A stretch of DNA of 64,000 bases. Source: Arthrobacter cupressi. Lineage in GTDB: Bacteria > Actinomycetota > Actinomycetes > Actinomycetales > Micrococcaceae. Location of the stretch: the NCBI RefSeq assembly GCF_900099975.1, contig NZ_FNEI01000006.1, forward strand, positions 173,592-237,591, in the 5' to 3' direction. The position numbers were made by a program, and so were the translations under genes. Below are positions 7,897 to 16,304 of this stretch, in pieces. Position 1 is the first letter of the stretch; each line of letters opens with the position of its first letter. The notes beneath the pieces were generated by a model. The model was not told the origin of the DNA, searched no databases, and saw only the letters and a program-made list of their open reading frames with translations.

Positions 7897-8811
7897 ATGA
7901 GCGACTCATCGCAGCAGACCCCCGACGCCTTGGATTCTCCTCCGCCGGACCCCCGGAGCGGCTACCACTCGGGGCCTTTTCCCAAGCAGGAACAGGAGCA
8001 GCCCGGCCTCACCGCGAAAACCGAACCGACGCCGGACCACGGGGAGCGCAGCTACCAGGGCCACGGCCGGCTGGAGGGCAAGGCGGCGCTGATCACCGGC
8101 GGGGACTCCGGAATCGGCAGGGCAGTGGCGATCGCTTTCGCCAGGGAGGGGGCCGACGTCGCGATCTCCTACCTCCCGGAGGAAGAAGCGGACGCCAAGG
8201 CGACAGCGGACCTCATCCAGGAAGCCGGCAGGCGGTCCCTGCTGCTGCCCGGGGACGGGCGCGAAGAGCAGTTCAGCACGGAGATCGTCGAGCGGACGGT
8301 GGGTGAATTCGGCCGGCTCGACGTGCTGGTCCTGAATGCCGCATACCAGAAGAACCGGGACAGCCTGGATTCGACTCCCACGGACGAGTTCGACCGCGTC
8401 TTCAAGACCAACCTCTACAGCCTCATCTGGACGGCGCAGGCCGCGGTCCCGCACATGAAGCCGGGCGCGTCGATCATCACCACGGCCTCCATCCAGGCCT
8501 TCAACCCGTCCCCGGGATTATTCGATTACGCCATGACGAAGGCGGCGCAGGTGGCCTTCACCAAGGCGATCGCCCAGGAACTCGGGCCGAAGGGAATCCG
8601 GGTGAACGCGGTCGCCCCCGGGCCCATCTGGACGCCGCTCATCCCGGCCACCGAATGGCCGGACCACCTTCCGGAATTCGGCCAGGACACGCCGCTCGGA
8701 CGCGCGGGCCAGCCCGCCGAACTCGCCGCCGCCTATGTGCTGCTGGCCTCCGACGAAGGTTCTTACATCTCAGGCGCCGTGCTTCCCGTCACGGGCGGCA
8801 AAGGCCTCTAG
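7897..8811 (+). CDS. SDR oxidoreductase, GSP39/YdaD-like
   Basis: A 304-residue classical short-chain dehydrogenase with an extra ~60-residue proline-rich N-terminal tail. Motifs are TGGDSGIG at 67-74 for NAD(P), catalytic Y211 and K215 in YAMTK, and APGPIWTPLIPAT, which is a hallmark of general stress protein 39 and E. coli YghA. Substrate is unknown. A well-spaced ATG start follows GACGAGCAGG. It is 35 bases upstream of a low-complexity acidic protein and probably forms a stress operon with it. Confidence 0.88.
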   Translation: MSDSSQQTPDALDSPPPDPRSGYHSGPFPKQEQEQPGLTAKTEPTPDHGERSYQGHGRLEGKAALITGGDSGIGRAVAIAFAREGADVAISYLPEEEADAKATADLIQEAGRRSLLLPGDGREEQFSTEIVERTVGEFGRLDVLVLNAAYQKNRDSLDSTPTDEFDRVFKTNLYSLIWTAQAAVPHMKPGASIITTASIQAFNPSPGLFDYAMTKAAQVAFTKAIAQELGPKGIRVNAVAPGPIWTPLIPATEWPDHLPEFGQDTPLGRAGQPAELAAAYVLLASDEGSYISGAVLPVTGGKGL

Positions 8812-8846
8812 GTCTCCACAAGGTCCAGACAACAGGGAGGAACACC

Positions 8847-9302
8847 ATGGATCAGGATCGCACCAACCCCGAGGAAGAAGCAGGCGGCTACGGAACACCC
8901 ACGGTGGAGCAGGAAACCGGAGGGCAACAGTTCGCCCAGCCTCGCGAGGAGCAGGCCATCGACGAGGCCGGGCTTGAGGAGGAACGCGGCGAAGGTGGAG
9001 GCTACCCGGGCGGCGCACCGGACCTCAGCCACCTGGGAGATGAGGACGCGGACAGCGCAGGGGAGCCCGGCGCCGGACGCCTGGGCGGTACGGAGGACCA
9101 GGCCAAGGCCGAGCAGCAGAGCGGCGAGCCGGACGTGGACCTGCCTTCGGCAGAAGCGCCGATGGACGAAGGAAACACGGACGTGCTGGACCGCCCGGAT
9201 GTTGATTCTTCCGGGAATCCCGACGGCGGCGCTACCGGCCTTCCGGCCGAAAAGTCGCCCCGCGATGACGAAGACGAAGGTGAGAGGTTCGACGCGGGGT
9301 AA
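8847..9302 (+). CDS. Acidic low-complexity hypothetical protein
   Basis: A 151-residue, strongly acidic, probably disordered protein rich in E, D, G and P, with no cysteine and almost no hydrophobic core. The ATG is preceded by AGGGAGG 6 bases upstream, one of the best ribosome sites in the window, which supports real translation. It is likely co-transcribed with the stress-type SDR. Proteins of this composition in actinobacteria are often desiccation- or general-stress-linked; no family was recognised, so that is inference. Confidence 0.65.
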   Translation: MDQDRTNPEEEAGGYGTPTVEQETGGQQFAQPREEQAIDEAGLEEERGEGGGYPGGAPDLSHLGDEDADSAGEPGAGRLGGTEDQAKAEQQSGEPDVDLPSAEAPMDEGNTDVLDRPDVDSSGNPDGGATGLPAEKSPRDDEDEGERFDAG

Positions 9303-9319
9303 GTAGCCCATGCCCGGCC

Positions 9320-9394
9320 GGCGGTACCGCCAGGGCCGGTTCGTCCTGCAGATCAGACGGGTCTCGCGCGGCTCTGACCGCCTGATCTGCAGGA
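9320..9394. terminator. Bidirectional terminator with REP-like palindrome
   Basis: Between convergent genes lie GGCGGTACCGCC (9320-9331) and a 17-bp stem (9344-9360 with 9378-9394, one mismatch) with a 17-base loop. The stem half CCGCCTGATCTGCAGGA recurs at 45287-45303, so this may be a dispersed palindromic repeat used as a terminator. Confidence 0.6.
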
Positions 9395-9415
9395 TTGCTG
9401 GGCTGAAAAGGGCCG

Positions 9416-10768
9416 CTACCGCTTCTTCGGGTGCCGTTTCGCCGCTGCGTTGATCGCGGACTTCGCGGCGGGAGGCAGGCCCGCGGTTTCCATTTCCGGC
9501 TCGGCAGCCGTTCCCCGCCAGCGGGCAATGGCCGTCATACCGTGGTAGATCACCAGGGCCGCGGCTGAGCCCAGCGCGATTCCGGTGAACTTCAGCTCGC
9601 CAAGCGTCCACGTGTAGTCGGCGATGCCTATGATCAGGGCGACGGCGGCCGTGGTCAGGTTGACCGGGTTGGCGAAGTTCACCTTGTTCTGGACCCAGAT
9701 CTTCACGCCCAGGTTGCCGATCATGCCGTACAGCATGGTGGCCGCGCCGCCCAGCACGCCTGCCGGGACCGTGGCAATCAGTTCGCCGAACTTCGGCGAG
9801 AAGCTCAGCAGGATCGCGAACACGCCCGCCACCCAGTAGGCCGCCGTCGAGTACACCTTGGTGGCGGCCATGACGCCGATGTTCTCCGCATAGGTGGTGG
9901 TGCCGGAACCGCCACCGAAGCCGGCCAGGACGGTGGCCGCGCCGTCGGCCATCAGCGCGCGGCCGGAGACATCGTCGAGGTTCCGTCCGGTCATGGTGGC
10001 AACCGACTTCACGTGCCCCACGTTCTCAGCCACGAGCACCAGCACCACCGGCACGAACAGGCCCACCACGCCCAAGTGGAATTCCGGCGTCTGGAACTGT
10101 GGCAGGCCGATCCAGGCCGCGGCATCCATCTTGGCGTAGTCCACCTCGCCGCGCGCCATGGCCACGAGGTAGCCGACCACTACGCCGACCAGGATGCTCA
10201 GGCGGCCCAGGATTCCGCGGAACAGCACGCTGACCAGGATGATCGTCACCAAGGTGACGAGGGCGGTGATGGGGGCCTTGTCGAAGTTCGCCTTGGCGGC
10301 CGGCGCCAGGTTCAGGCCGATCAGCGCCACGATGGCGCCCGTGACGATCGGCGGCATGGTCCGGTTGATCCATTCCGCGCCGAACTTGTGCACCACCGCG
10401 CCGATCAGAGCCAGTACGACGCCGGCCAGCACCACTCCGCCCAGGGCGCCGGCCACGCCGTACTGCTGCTGGGACGCCAGGATGGGGGCGATGAACGCGA
10501 AGCTGGACCCGAGGTAGCTGGGGACCCGGCCCTGGGTGATCACCAGGAACAGCAGAGTGCCGACGCCGGAGAACAGCAGGGTGGTGGCCGGCGGCATGCC
10601 CGTGATGATGGGCACTAGGAATGTCGCGCCGAACATCGCCACCACGTGCTGCACGCCCACGCCGATGGTCAGCGGCCAGGCCAGCCGTTCCTCGGGTGCA
10701 ACGACGTGGCCCGGACGGATGGTCTTGCCATTGCCGTGGAGCTTCCATTTGGTGCCGAGCATGCTCAT
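9416..10768 (-). CDS. uraA: Uracil/xanthine permease (NCS2 family)
   Basis: A 450-residue integral membrane transporter of the nucleobase-cation symporter-2 family, with about 12-14 hydrophobic segments. Signature features are the QHVVAMFGATFLVPIITG N-terminal helix, GAIVALIGLNLA, the AENVGH motif of the substrate/proton site, and FGGGSGTTTYAENIGVMA. This resembles UraA/PyrP uracil carriers more than xanthine carriers. The start ATG at 10768 has GAGGAAGG 8 bases upstream. A C-terminal basic tail (KRHPKKR) faces the cytoplasm. Uracil specificity is likely but not proven. Confidence 0.88.
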   Translation of the reverse strand: MSMLGTKWKLHGNGKTIRPGHVVAPEERLAWPLTIGVGVQHVVAMFGATFLVPIITGMPPATTLLFSGVGTLLFLVITQGRVPSYLGSSFAFIAPILASQQQYGVAGALGGVVLAGVVLALIGAVVHKFGAEWINRTMPPIVTGAIVALIGLNLAPAAKANFDKAPITALVTLVTIILVSVLFRGILGRLSILVGVVVGYLVAMARGEVDYAKMDAAAWIGLPQFQTPEFHLGVVGLFVPVVLVLVAENVGHVKSVATMTGRNLDDVSGRALMADGAATVLAGFGGGSGTTTYAENIGVMAATKVYSTAAYWVAGVFAILLSFSPKFGELIATVPAGVLGGAATMLYGMIGNLGVKIWVQNKVNFANPVNLTTAAVALIIGIADYTWTLGELKFTGIALGSAAALVIYHGMTAIARWRGTAAEPEMETAGLPPAAKSAINAAAKRHPKKR

Positions 10769-10830
10769 GGCAGGGGCCTTCCTCAGAAGATTGCGGGGGT
10801 TTCGCTGCAACTTTACCCCCGCAAAGCGGT

Positions 10831-11775
10831 TCAGTACCCCAGGTTGAAAGAGCGCACCGACTCCCTGATGTCCTCCTCCACCAGGTCGGCGTTGATGGCA
10901 GCGGCCGCCACCGAGCCTTCGCTGGCCGCCGTGATGACCTGCGCCCGCGGATTCGCCAGGTTGCCCGCGACATAGACGCCGCGGACGCTCGCCTGCCCGG
11001 TTCCGTCCAGGACCACCCAGCCGGCATCGTCCATCTCGCAGCCGAGTCCGCTGAGCAGGGTGTTGTTCGGCACAAAGCGCGGCGGAACAAACAGGGCGCC
11101 GCGGGGAACCAGCGCGCCGTCTGCCATTTCCACGCCGGAAAGGTGGCCGTCCTGGGTCACCAGCCGCCGCACGGTGCCCTCCACGATCCCGATGGCGCGG
11201 GCCGTCAACTCCATGCGCTGCTGGACGGTCAGGAGTCCCGGCGGGATGAAGAGGACCACGTCCTTGGCCCACTGCCGGATCAGCTGGACGTAGCGCACCG
11301 AGTCCGGGGAATTGCCCAGGACGCCAAGCGGCCGGTCCCGCACCTCGTAACCGTGGCAGTAGGGGCAATGCAGCACGTCCTTCGCCCAGAGTTCCGCCAG
11401 TCCCTCGACGTCGGGAAGCTCGTCCCGCAGGCCGGTCGCCACGAGCACTCGCCGTGCCGAAATCCGCCGCCCGCCCACGGAACCCTGCCCGGACAGCAGC
11501 ACCCAGAAACCCGAGGTGCCGTCCGGCACCAAATCCAGCACGACGCCGTCGAGCACCTCCCCGCCGTAACCCCGCACTTCCTCCCGGCCCAGCGCCAGGA
11601 ACTCCCGGGGCGGCATGCCGTCACGCGAGAGGAAACCGTGCATGTGCGCCGCCGGCGCGTTGCGCGGCGCCCCGGAATCCACGACCATGACTTTCCGTCC
11701 GGCCCGGGACAGGACCAAGGCCGCGGACAATCCCGCCGCGCCGCCACCAATAACCACCACGTCGTATTCGCTCAT
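10831..11775 (-). CDS. Thioredoxin-reductase-like flavoprotein
   Basis: A 314-residue FAD/NAD(P) oxidoreductase with GGGAAG near residues 9-14, redox pair C137-P-Y-C140, and the FAD-tail block GVYVAGNLANP. It has the thioredoxin reductase fold, but the NADP region reads LGNSPDSVRYVQ in place of the usual GGGDSA, so it is more likely a TrxR-like disulfide oxidoreductase than the housekeeping TrxB. It is divergent from a XRE-cupin regulator across only 65 bases, an arrangement that suggests the regulator controls it. Start at the ATG 11775. Confidence 0.82.
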   Translation of the reverse strand: MSEYDVVVIGGGAAGLSAALVLSRAGRKVMVVDSGAPRNAPAAHMHGFLSRDGMPPREFLALGREEVRGYGGEVLDGVVLDLVPDGTSGFWVLLSGQGSVGGRRISARRVLVATGLRDELPDVEGLAELWAKDVLHCPYCHGYEVRDRPLGVLGNSPDSVRYVQLIRQWAKDVVLFIPPGLLTVQQRMELTARAIGIVEGTVRRLVTQDGHLSGVEMADGALVPRGALFVPPRFVPNNTLLSGLGCEMDDAGWVVLDGTGQASVRGVYVAGNLANPRAQVITAASEGSVAAAAINADLVEEDIRESVRSFNLGY

Positions 11776-11840
11776 GGATCCAAGGCTGGACCCACATCCC
11801 TGAACCGGCAACAAACGTTGCTGTTTCCGGGAATTCCGGC

Positions 11841-12443
11841 TTGGATGGGCAGGTGGACGACGAAGCAGAAGGTATCGCGGCAGCCCTCGATCAGGTGGGG
11901 GCCAGGCTGAAACGGCTGAGGACCCAGCGCGGTGTGACGCTTACGGAACTGGCCGAAACCACGGGAATCTCCAAAAGCACCCTGTCCCGGCTGGAGACCG
12001 GGCAGCGCAAGCCGAGCCTGGAACTGCTGCTCCCTCTGGCGCAGGCGTACCGGGTGCCGCTGGACGACCTGGTGGGAGCGCCGGAGGTCGGTGACCCAAG
12101 AATCACGCTCAAGCCCCGGCAGGTGAACGGCCGGACCGTCATCCCGCTCACCAAGCAGCCCGGCGGCCTGCAGAGTTGGAAGATGGTGATCCCGCCCTCG
12201 AAGGCCGCACCGGATCCGCGCGTCCACGAAGGCTACGAATGGATGTACGTGCTGTCCGGGCGGCTGCGGCTGGTCCTTGGCGACCATGACCTGGTGCTTG
12301 GTCCCGGCGAGGTGGCTGAATTCGACACCCGCGTGCCGCACTGGTTCGGCAGCGCGGGGGAGCAGCCGGTGGAACTCCTGAGCGTCTTCGGCGGGCAGGG
12401 CGAGCGGATGCACGTCCGGGCGAAGTCGGGCCCCAAGCGCTAG
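11841..12443 (+). CDS. XRE-cupin transcriptional regulator
   Basis: Residues about 14-70 form a Cro/CI-type helix-turn-helix (LAETTGISKSTLSRLETGQR), and residues about 110-190 form a cupin barrel (DPRVHEGYEWMYVLSG ... GPGEVAEFDTRVPHWF). This is a small-molecule-sensing repressor layout. The reported start is a TTG at 11841; GTG 11853 is in frame and also possible. The upstream region is shared with the divergent flavoprotein gene, whose control is its probable job. The ligand is unknown. Confidence 0.85.
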   Translation: MDGQVDDEAEGIAAALDQVGARLKRLRTQRGVTLTELAETTGISKSTLSRLETGQRKPSLELLLPLAQAYRVPLDDLVGAPEVGDPRITLKPRQVNGRTVIPLTKQPGGLQSWKMVIPPSKAAPDPRVHEGYEWMYVLSGRLRLVLGDHDLVLGPGEVAEFDTRVPHWFGSAGEQPVELLSVFGGQGERMHVRAKSGPKR

Positions 12444-12571
12444 CGGGGGAGCGCGTGCCCAACGTCACAGGGCGTTAAGGGAATCTGTGGAAAACGCTTG
12501 TAGTTGCAACGATGGAAAGCAACAGCGCCCGGCCATCCCCAAACGCCATGGGCCAAGCGAAAGGTACGCGA

Positions 12572-13177
12572 ATGACAATCGCACACGAAGAAGCAGTGAT
12601 TGACGCCGCCGCAGTCGACGCCATTTTTGCCGAAGCCCGCACCGCCAACTCCTTTGCCGGTGAAGTCACCGAGGAACAGGCCCGGGCCATCTACGAACTG
12701 ACCAAGTTCGGCCCCACCGCCTTCAACTCCCAGCCGCTGCGCGTCACCTACGTGCGCTCCGACGAGGCCCGCGCGAAGCTCGTGGACTCCCTCATGCAGG
12801 GCAACAAGGCCAAGACCGCTTCCGCCCCGTTGGTCGCCATCCTCAGCTACGACACCGCGTGGCACGAGCAGTGGGACAGCTTCCTCCCCGGCTACAACGC
12901 CCCCAAGGCCATGTATGACGCCAACGCCGAGGTCACCGCGGCCACCGGCAACAACAACGCCCACCTGCAGGCCGGTTACTTCATCCTCGCCGTACGCTCC
13001 CTGGGCTTCGCCGCGGGCCCGATGACCGGCGCCGACTTCGGCGCAATCGACCGCGACTTCTTCCCGGCCGGCGACCAGAAGAGCTTCCTGGTGGTCAACA
13101 TCGGCCAGCCCGGCCCGGACGCCTTCGGTGCCGCCAAGCCAAAGTTCGCCTACGACGACGTCGTCCGCACCGTCTAA
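12572..13177 (+). CDS. Nitroreductase-family reductase (RutE/HadB-like)
   Basis: A 201-residue FMN-dependent reductase close to RutE and the malonic semialdehyde reductase group: FGPTAFNSQPLRVTYV, APLVAILSYDTAWHEQW, GNNNAHLQAGYFILAVRSLGFAAGPM and a C-terminal NIGQPGPDAF block. It should reduce malonic semialdehyde or related aldehydes or nitro compounds with NAD(P)H. The ATG at 12572 is preferred; an upstream in-frame start at 12512 would add a 20-residue stretch unlike the family. No other pyrimidine-degradation gene of the Rut type is nearby. Confidence 0.82.
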   Translation: MTIAHEEAVIDAAAVDAIFAEARTANSFAGEVTEEQARAIYELTKFGPTAFNSQPLRVTYVRSDEARAKLVDSLMQGNKAKTASAPLVAILSYDTAWHEQWDSFLPGYNAPKAMYDANAEVTAATGNNNAHLQAGYFILAVRSLGFAAGPMTGADFGAIDRDFFPAGDQKSFLVVNIGQPGPDAFGAAKPKFAYDDVVRTV

Positions 13178-13206
13178 GGCAGCCGCCGTCTAAAGCAGGA
13201 CAGCCA

Positions 13207-13256
13207 AGGCCCGGGGCCGCGCTCGCAGCGCGACCCCGGGCCTGACCGTTTAACGG
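13207..13256. terminator. Long hairpin with CCGTT-T-AACGG tail
   Basis: Stem AGGCCCGGGG...CCCCGGGCCT plus an inner CGCGCT/AGCGCG stem covers 13207-13243. It is followed by CCGTTTAACGG at 13246-13256. The CCGTTAAAC motif next to a GC hairpin occurs again at 16217 and 43032. Confidence 0.65.
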
Positions 13257-13295
13257 ACCTGCTCGTTTGGAAAGATCCGGTGGGAAACTGTCCCT

Positions 13296-13838
13296 ATGCG
13301 GAACCTCATCATGGTGGTCTTCGTCGAGGAAGTGAGCGAGGGGCTTGTCTTCCCCCGCGATGACTGGCCGCTGCACATCACCCTGCTGAGGTTCGACCTT
13401 GAGACTGCTCCAGCAGGACCGGACCCGTCGGCGGACGGGACTTCCGACGTCGTCGATCACCTCGCGGAGCTCGCCGCGGCACCCGTGGCCGGTGCGCTGG
13501 GGACGGAACTCACCGTGGGCGGCGAAGAGAAGTTCGGGCGGCAGGGTTCCATCCCGGTCAGCCTGGTGGACCGCCACCCGATCCTGCAGGGGCTGCACGA
13601 GGAACTGTTCGACGCCGTCGCGGCGCTGGGCGGGAATGTCGCCACCCCGCACCACACCCTGGAGGGCTACCGCCCCCACATCTCGCACCACAACGGCAAG
13701 CGCGCCCACGAGGGCGACGCCGTCCTGCTGGACCGCGTCGCCCTCGTGGACATGGCACCCGGCGGCAAGCACAGCATCCGCCGGATCCTGAAGCTGTGGC
13801 GCCTGGCGGAAGCGGAAGACCAGGCCAAGAGCGCCTAG
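13296..13838 (+). CDS. 2H phosphoesterase (2'-5' RNA ligase-like)
   Basis: A 180-residue protein with the two H-h-(T/S)-h tetrapeptides of the 2H superfamily: H27-I-T29 in LHITLLRF and H128-I-S130 in RPHISHH. Members hydrolyse 2',3'-cyclic or 2'-5' phosphodiester bonds in RNA or nucleotides; the true substrate here is unknown. The gene converges with phosphoglucomutase, and the two stop codons overlap in the palindrome CCTAGG. Confidence 0.75.
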   Translation: MRNLIMVVFVEEVSEGLVFPRDDWPLHITLLRFDLETAPAGPDPSADGTSDVVDHLAELAAAPVAGALGTELTVGGEEKFGRQGSIPVSLVDRHPILQGLHEELFDAVAALGGNVATPHHTLEGYRPHISHHNGKRAHEGDAVLLDRVALVDMAPGGKHSIRRILKLWRLAEAEDQAKSA

Positions 13839-15487
13839 GCGATGACCCCGTCCACCAGCTTCTTGGCTTCGTCCTGGACCTGCTTGAGGTGCTCGGCGCC
13901 CTTGAAGGACTCGGCGTAGATCTTGTAAACGTCCTCGGTGCCGGAGGGGCGGGCGGCGAACCACGCGTTCTCCGTGACCACCTTGAGGCCGCCGATGGAT
14001 GCGCCGTTGCCCGGTGCCTCGGTGAGCTTGGCCGTGATTTCCTCGCCGGCCAGGGTGGTGGCGGTGACGTCCGCGGCGGAGAGCTTGCCCAGCTTGGCTT
14101 TCTGTTCGCGGGTGGCCGCGGCGTCGATGCGGGCGTACACGGGATCACCGAACTGCTCGGTGAGGCCCTTGTACAACTGCGAAGGGGAAGAATCCGTCAC
14201 GGCCGTGATCTCCGAGGCCAGCAGCGCCAGCAGGATGCCGTCCTTATCCGTGGTCCACACGCTGCCGTCCCGCTTGTTGAACGAAGCGCCCGCGGACTCC
14301 TCGCCGCCGAATGCACCCTCGCCGGAGAGCAGGCCGGGCACGAACCACTTGAAGCCGACGGGAACCTCCACCAGCTTCCGGCCCAGGCCGCCGGCCACGC
14401 GGTCGATGATCGAGGAGGACACGAGGGTCTTGCCGACCACCGAGTCCGGGTTCCAGCCGCTGCGGTTGCGGTACAGGTAGTCGATGGCGACGGCGAGGTA
14501 GTGGTTCGGGTTCATCAGGCCGCCGTCGGGGGTGACGATGCCGTGCCGGTCGGCGTCGGCGTCATTGCCCGTGGCGACGTCGTACCGGGCGACCCCGGAG
14601 GCAACCTTCTGGATCAGCGATGCCATGGCCGACGGCGACGAGCAGTCCATGCGGATCTTCTCGTCCCAGTCGAGTGTCATGAAGGCCCACTGCGGGTCCA
14701 CCGTGGGGTTCACCACAGTGAGGTCCAGCTGGTGGCGCTCGCCGATTTCGCCCCAGTAGTCCACCGAGGCGCCGCCCATGGGGTCGGCGCCGATGCGTAC
14801 GCCGGCGCGGCGGATGGCGTCCAGGTCCAGCACGGAAGGCAGGTCATCCACGTAGCTGCTGAGGAAGTCGAACTTGCCGGTGGTTTCGGCCTTGAGGGCG
14901 TCGTTGAGCGGGATGCGCTTGACGCCGCGGAGCCCGTTTTCGAGCAGTTCGTTGGCGCGGTTGGCGATCCAGCCGGTTGCATCAGTGTCCGCGGGGCCGC
15001 CGTGCGGCGGGTTGTACTTGAAGCCGCCGTCGGCAGGCGGGTTGTGACTGGGGGTAACGACGATGCCGTCGGCCTGCGGGGTGCCGGGCGCGGCCTCCCG
15101 GTTGTGCTTGAGGATGGCGTGGCTCAGGGCCGGGGTGGGGGTGTAGCCGTGGCGGGCGTCGATCAGGACGTCGACGCCGTTCGCGGCGAGGACCTCGAGG
15201 GCGGAGTTTTGCGCGGGTTCGCTCAGGCCGTGGGTGTCCTTGGCGAGGAACAGTGGGCCGGTGATGCCCTGCCCGGCGCGGTATTCGACGATGGCCTGGG
15301 TGATGGCGAGGATGTGTCCCTCGTTGAATGATGCCTTCAGGCTGGAGCCGCGATGGCCGGACGTTCCGAAGGCCACCCTTTGCGAAGGATCGCCCGGATC
15401 CGGCGTGACGTCGTAGTACGCGTCAAGGAGGGCGGTGAGGTCTACAAGGTCCTGGGGGAGGGCAACTGTGCCCGCACGGCTAGCCAT
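13835..15487 (-). CDS. pgm: Phosphoglucomutase, alpha-D-glucose specific
   Basis: A 550-residue phosphohexomutase interconverting glucose 1- and glucose 6-phosphate. Visible are GTSGHRGS (41-48), the phosphoserine loop VTPSHNPP with S147, the Mg site [10 protein letters not shown] near residue 308, the sugar loop GGEESAGAS and the C-terminal phosphate site [12 protein letters not shown]. Length fits the Pgm (not ManB) branch. It feeds glycogen, trehalose and UDP-glucose synthesis. The frame is intact and the start ATG is at 15487. Confidence 0.95.
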   Translation of the reverse strand: MASRAGTVALPQDLVDLTALLDAYYDVTPDPGDPSQRVAFGTSGHRGSSLKASFNEGHILAITQAIVEYRAGQGITGPLFLAKDTHGLSEPAQNSALEVLAANGVDVLIDARHGYTPTPALSHAILKHNREAAPGTPQADGIVVTPSHNPPADGGFKYNPPHGGPADTDATGWIANRANELLENGLRGVKRIPLNDALKAETTGKFDFLSSYVDDLPSVLDLDAIRRAGVRIGADPMGGASVDYWGEIGERHQLDLTVVNPTVDPQWAFMTLDWDEKIRMDCSSPSAMASLIQKVASGVARYDVATGNDADADRHGIVTPDGGLMNPNHYLAVAIDYLYRNRSGWNPDSVVGKTLVSSSIIDRVAGGLGRKLVEVPVGFKWFVPGLLSGEGAFGGEESAGASFNKRDGSVWTTDKDGILLALLASEITAVTDSSPSQLYKGLTEQFGDPVYARIDAAATREQKAKLGKLSAADVTATTLAGEEITAKLTEAPGNGASIGGLKVVTENAWFAARPSGTEDVYKIYAESFKGAEHLKQVQDEAKKLVDGVIA

Positions 15488-15645
15488 TGCCCCAGCATGC
15501 CAGACCGTTTCGTGGCGTTGAAGTGATGTGACCGCGAAACAGCCCCTGTGACGGCGGGAGTCGCCGTAAACGCGCAGGTTTCACCGTCCGTTTACCTGCC
15601 GTGCGGCGGTAGGCTGGACGAAACAGGACTTCCATAGGGGGACTC

Positions 15646-16209
15646 ATGAGCGAGCAGCCAGCCAAGCCGGACGAAACACCGAAGAACGACACCCCTCAGG
15701 GGTACGAACCGCCGCCGGCCCCGCCTTACGGCCAGCCGCAGGACCAGCAGCCTTACGCCGCGCCGTCCGCGTACGGCCAGCCGGCCAGCCCCTATGGACA
15801 GCAGCCCTACGGGCAGTCCGAACCCTACGGTCAGCAGTCCCCGGCGTACGGTCAGCCCGCCAGCCCCTACGGTCAGCCAGCGGGCGCGTACGGCCAGCAG
15901 CCTTACGGCCAGCCCGCCAGTCCCTACGGCCAGCCCAACTACTACGGCATGCCCGCCGAACCCAAGGGACTGAGCATCGCCAGCATGTGCTGCGGCATAG
16001 CGGTCTACCTTGGCTTCGGGTTCATCCTCCTGCCGCAGATCGCCGCCGTGGTCCTCGGGCACATGGCCCTGAAGAAGGAGCCTTCCGGCAGGGGCATGGC
16101 GATTGCCGGCCTGGTCATGGGGTACCTCGGCATCCTGCTCACCGTGGTGCTCGGCGTCTTTTTCATCATCGCCATCACCGCGGCAGCCCAGTACGACTAC
16201 CGCTACTGA
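15646..16209 (+). CDS. DUF4190 membrane protein with YGQP repeats
   Basis: A 187-residue protein. Residues 1-105 are low-complexity, built of tandem Y-G-Q-P/Q and ASPYGQP repeats, and the DNA is correspondingly repetitive. Two hydrophobic helices follow ([23 protein letters not shown] and [25 protein letters not shown]) around an LGHMALKK turn, which is the DUF4190 signature. It is anchored in the membrane with the repeat tail probably cytoplasmic. Function is unknown. AGGGGG precedes the ATG. Confidence 0.85.
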   Translation: MSEQPAKPDETPKNDTPQGYEPPPAPPYGQPQDQQPYAAPSAYGQPASPYGQQPYGQSEPYGQQSPAYGQPASPYGQPAGAYGQQPYGQPASPYGQPNYYGMPAEPKGLSIASMCCGIAVYLGFGFILLPQIAAVVLGHMALKKEPSGRGMAIAGLVMGYLGILLTVVLGVFFIIAITAAAQYDYRY

Positions 16210-16216
16210 GCAGTCA

Positions 16217-16280
16217 CCGTTAAACGACGACGGCGGCAGGCACACCGGCGGGAATCCCGCCAAAGTGCCTGCCGCCGTCG
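16217..16280. terminator. Cruciform-like bidirectional terminator
   Basis: CCGTTAAAC (16217-16225) is followed by a perfect 16-bp stem (16228-16243 with 16265-16280) that encloses a second small stem GGCGGG/CCCGCC (16247-16252, 16256-16261). It serves the convergent DUF4190 and POT transporter genes. Confidence 0.75.
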
Positions 16281-16304
16281 CGCGTTAAGGGAGGCGGTGG
16301 GGAG

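Noticed and set aside
10621..11910. 429-residue plus-strand frame
   Set aside because: It is antisense to the uracil permease and flavoprotein genes; low-complexity composition only.
13796..15331. 511-residue open frame on the plus strand
   Set aside because: It is antisense to phosphoglucomutase, valine/glycine-rich by codon shadowing, and has no motif.
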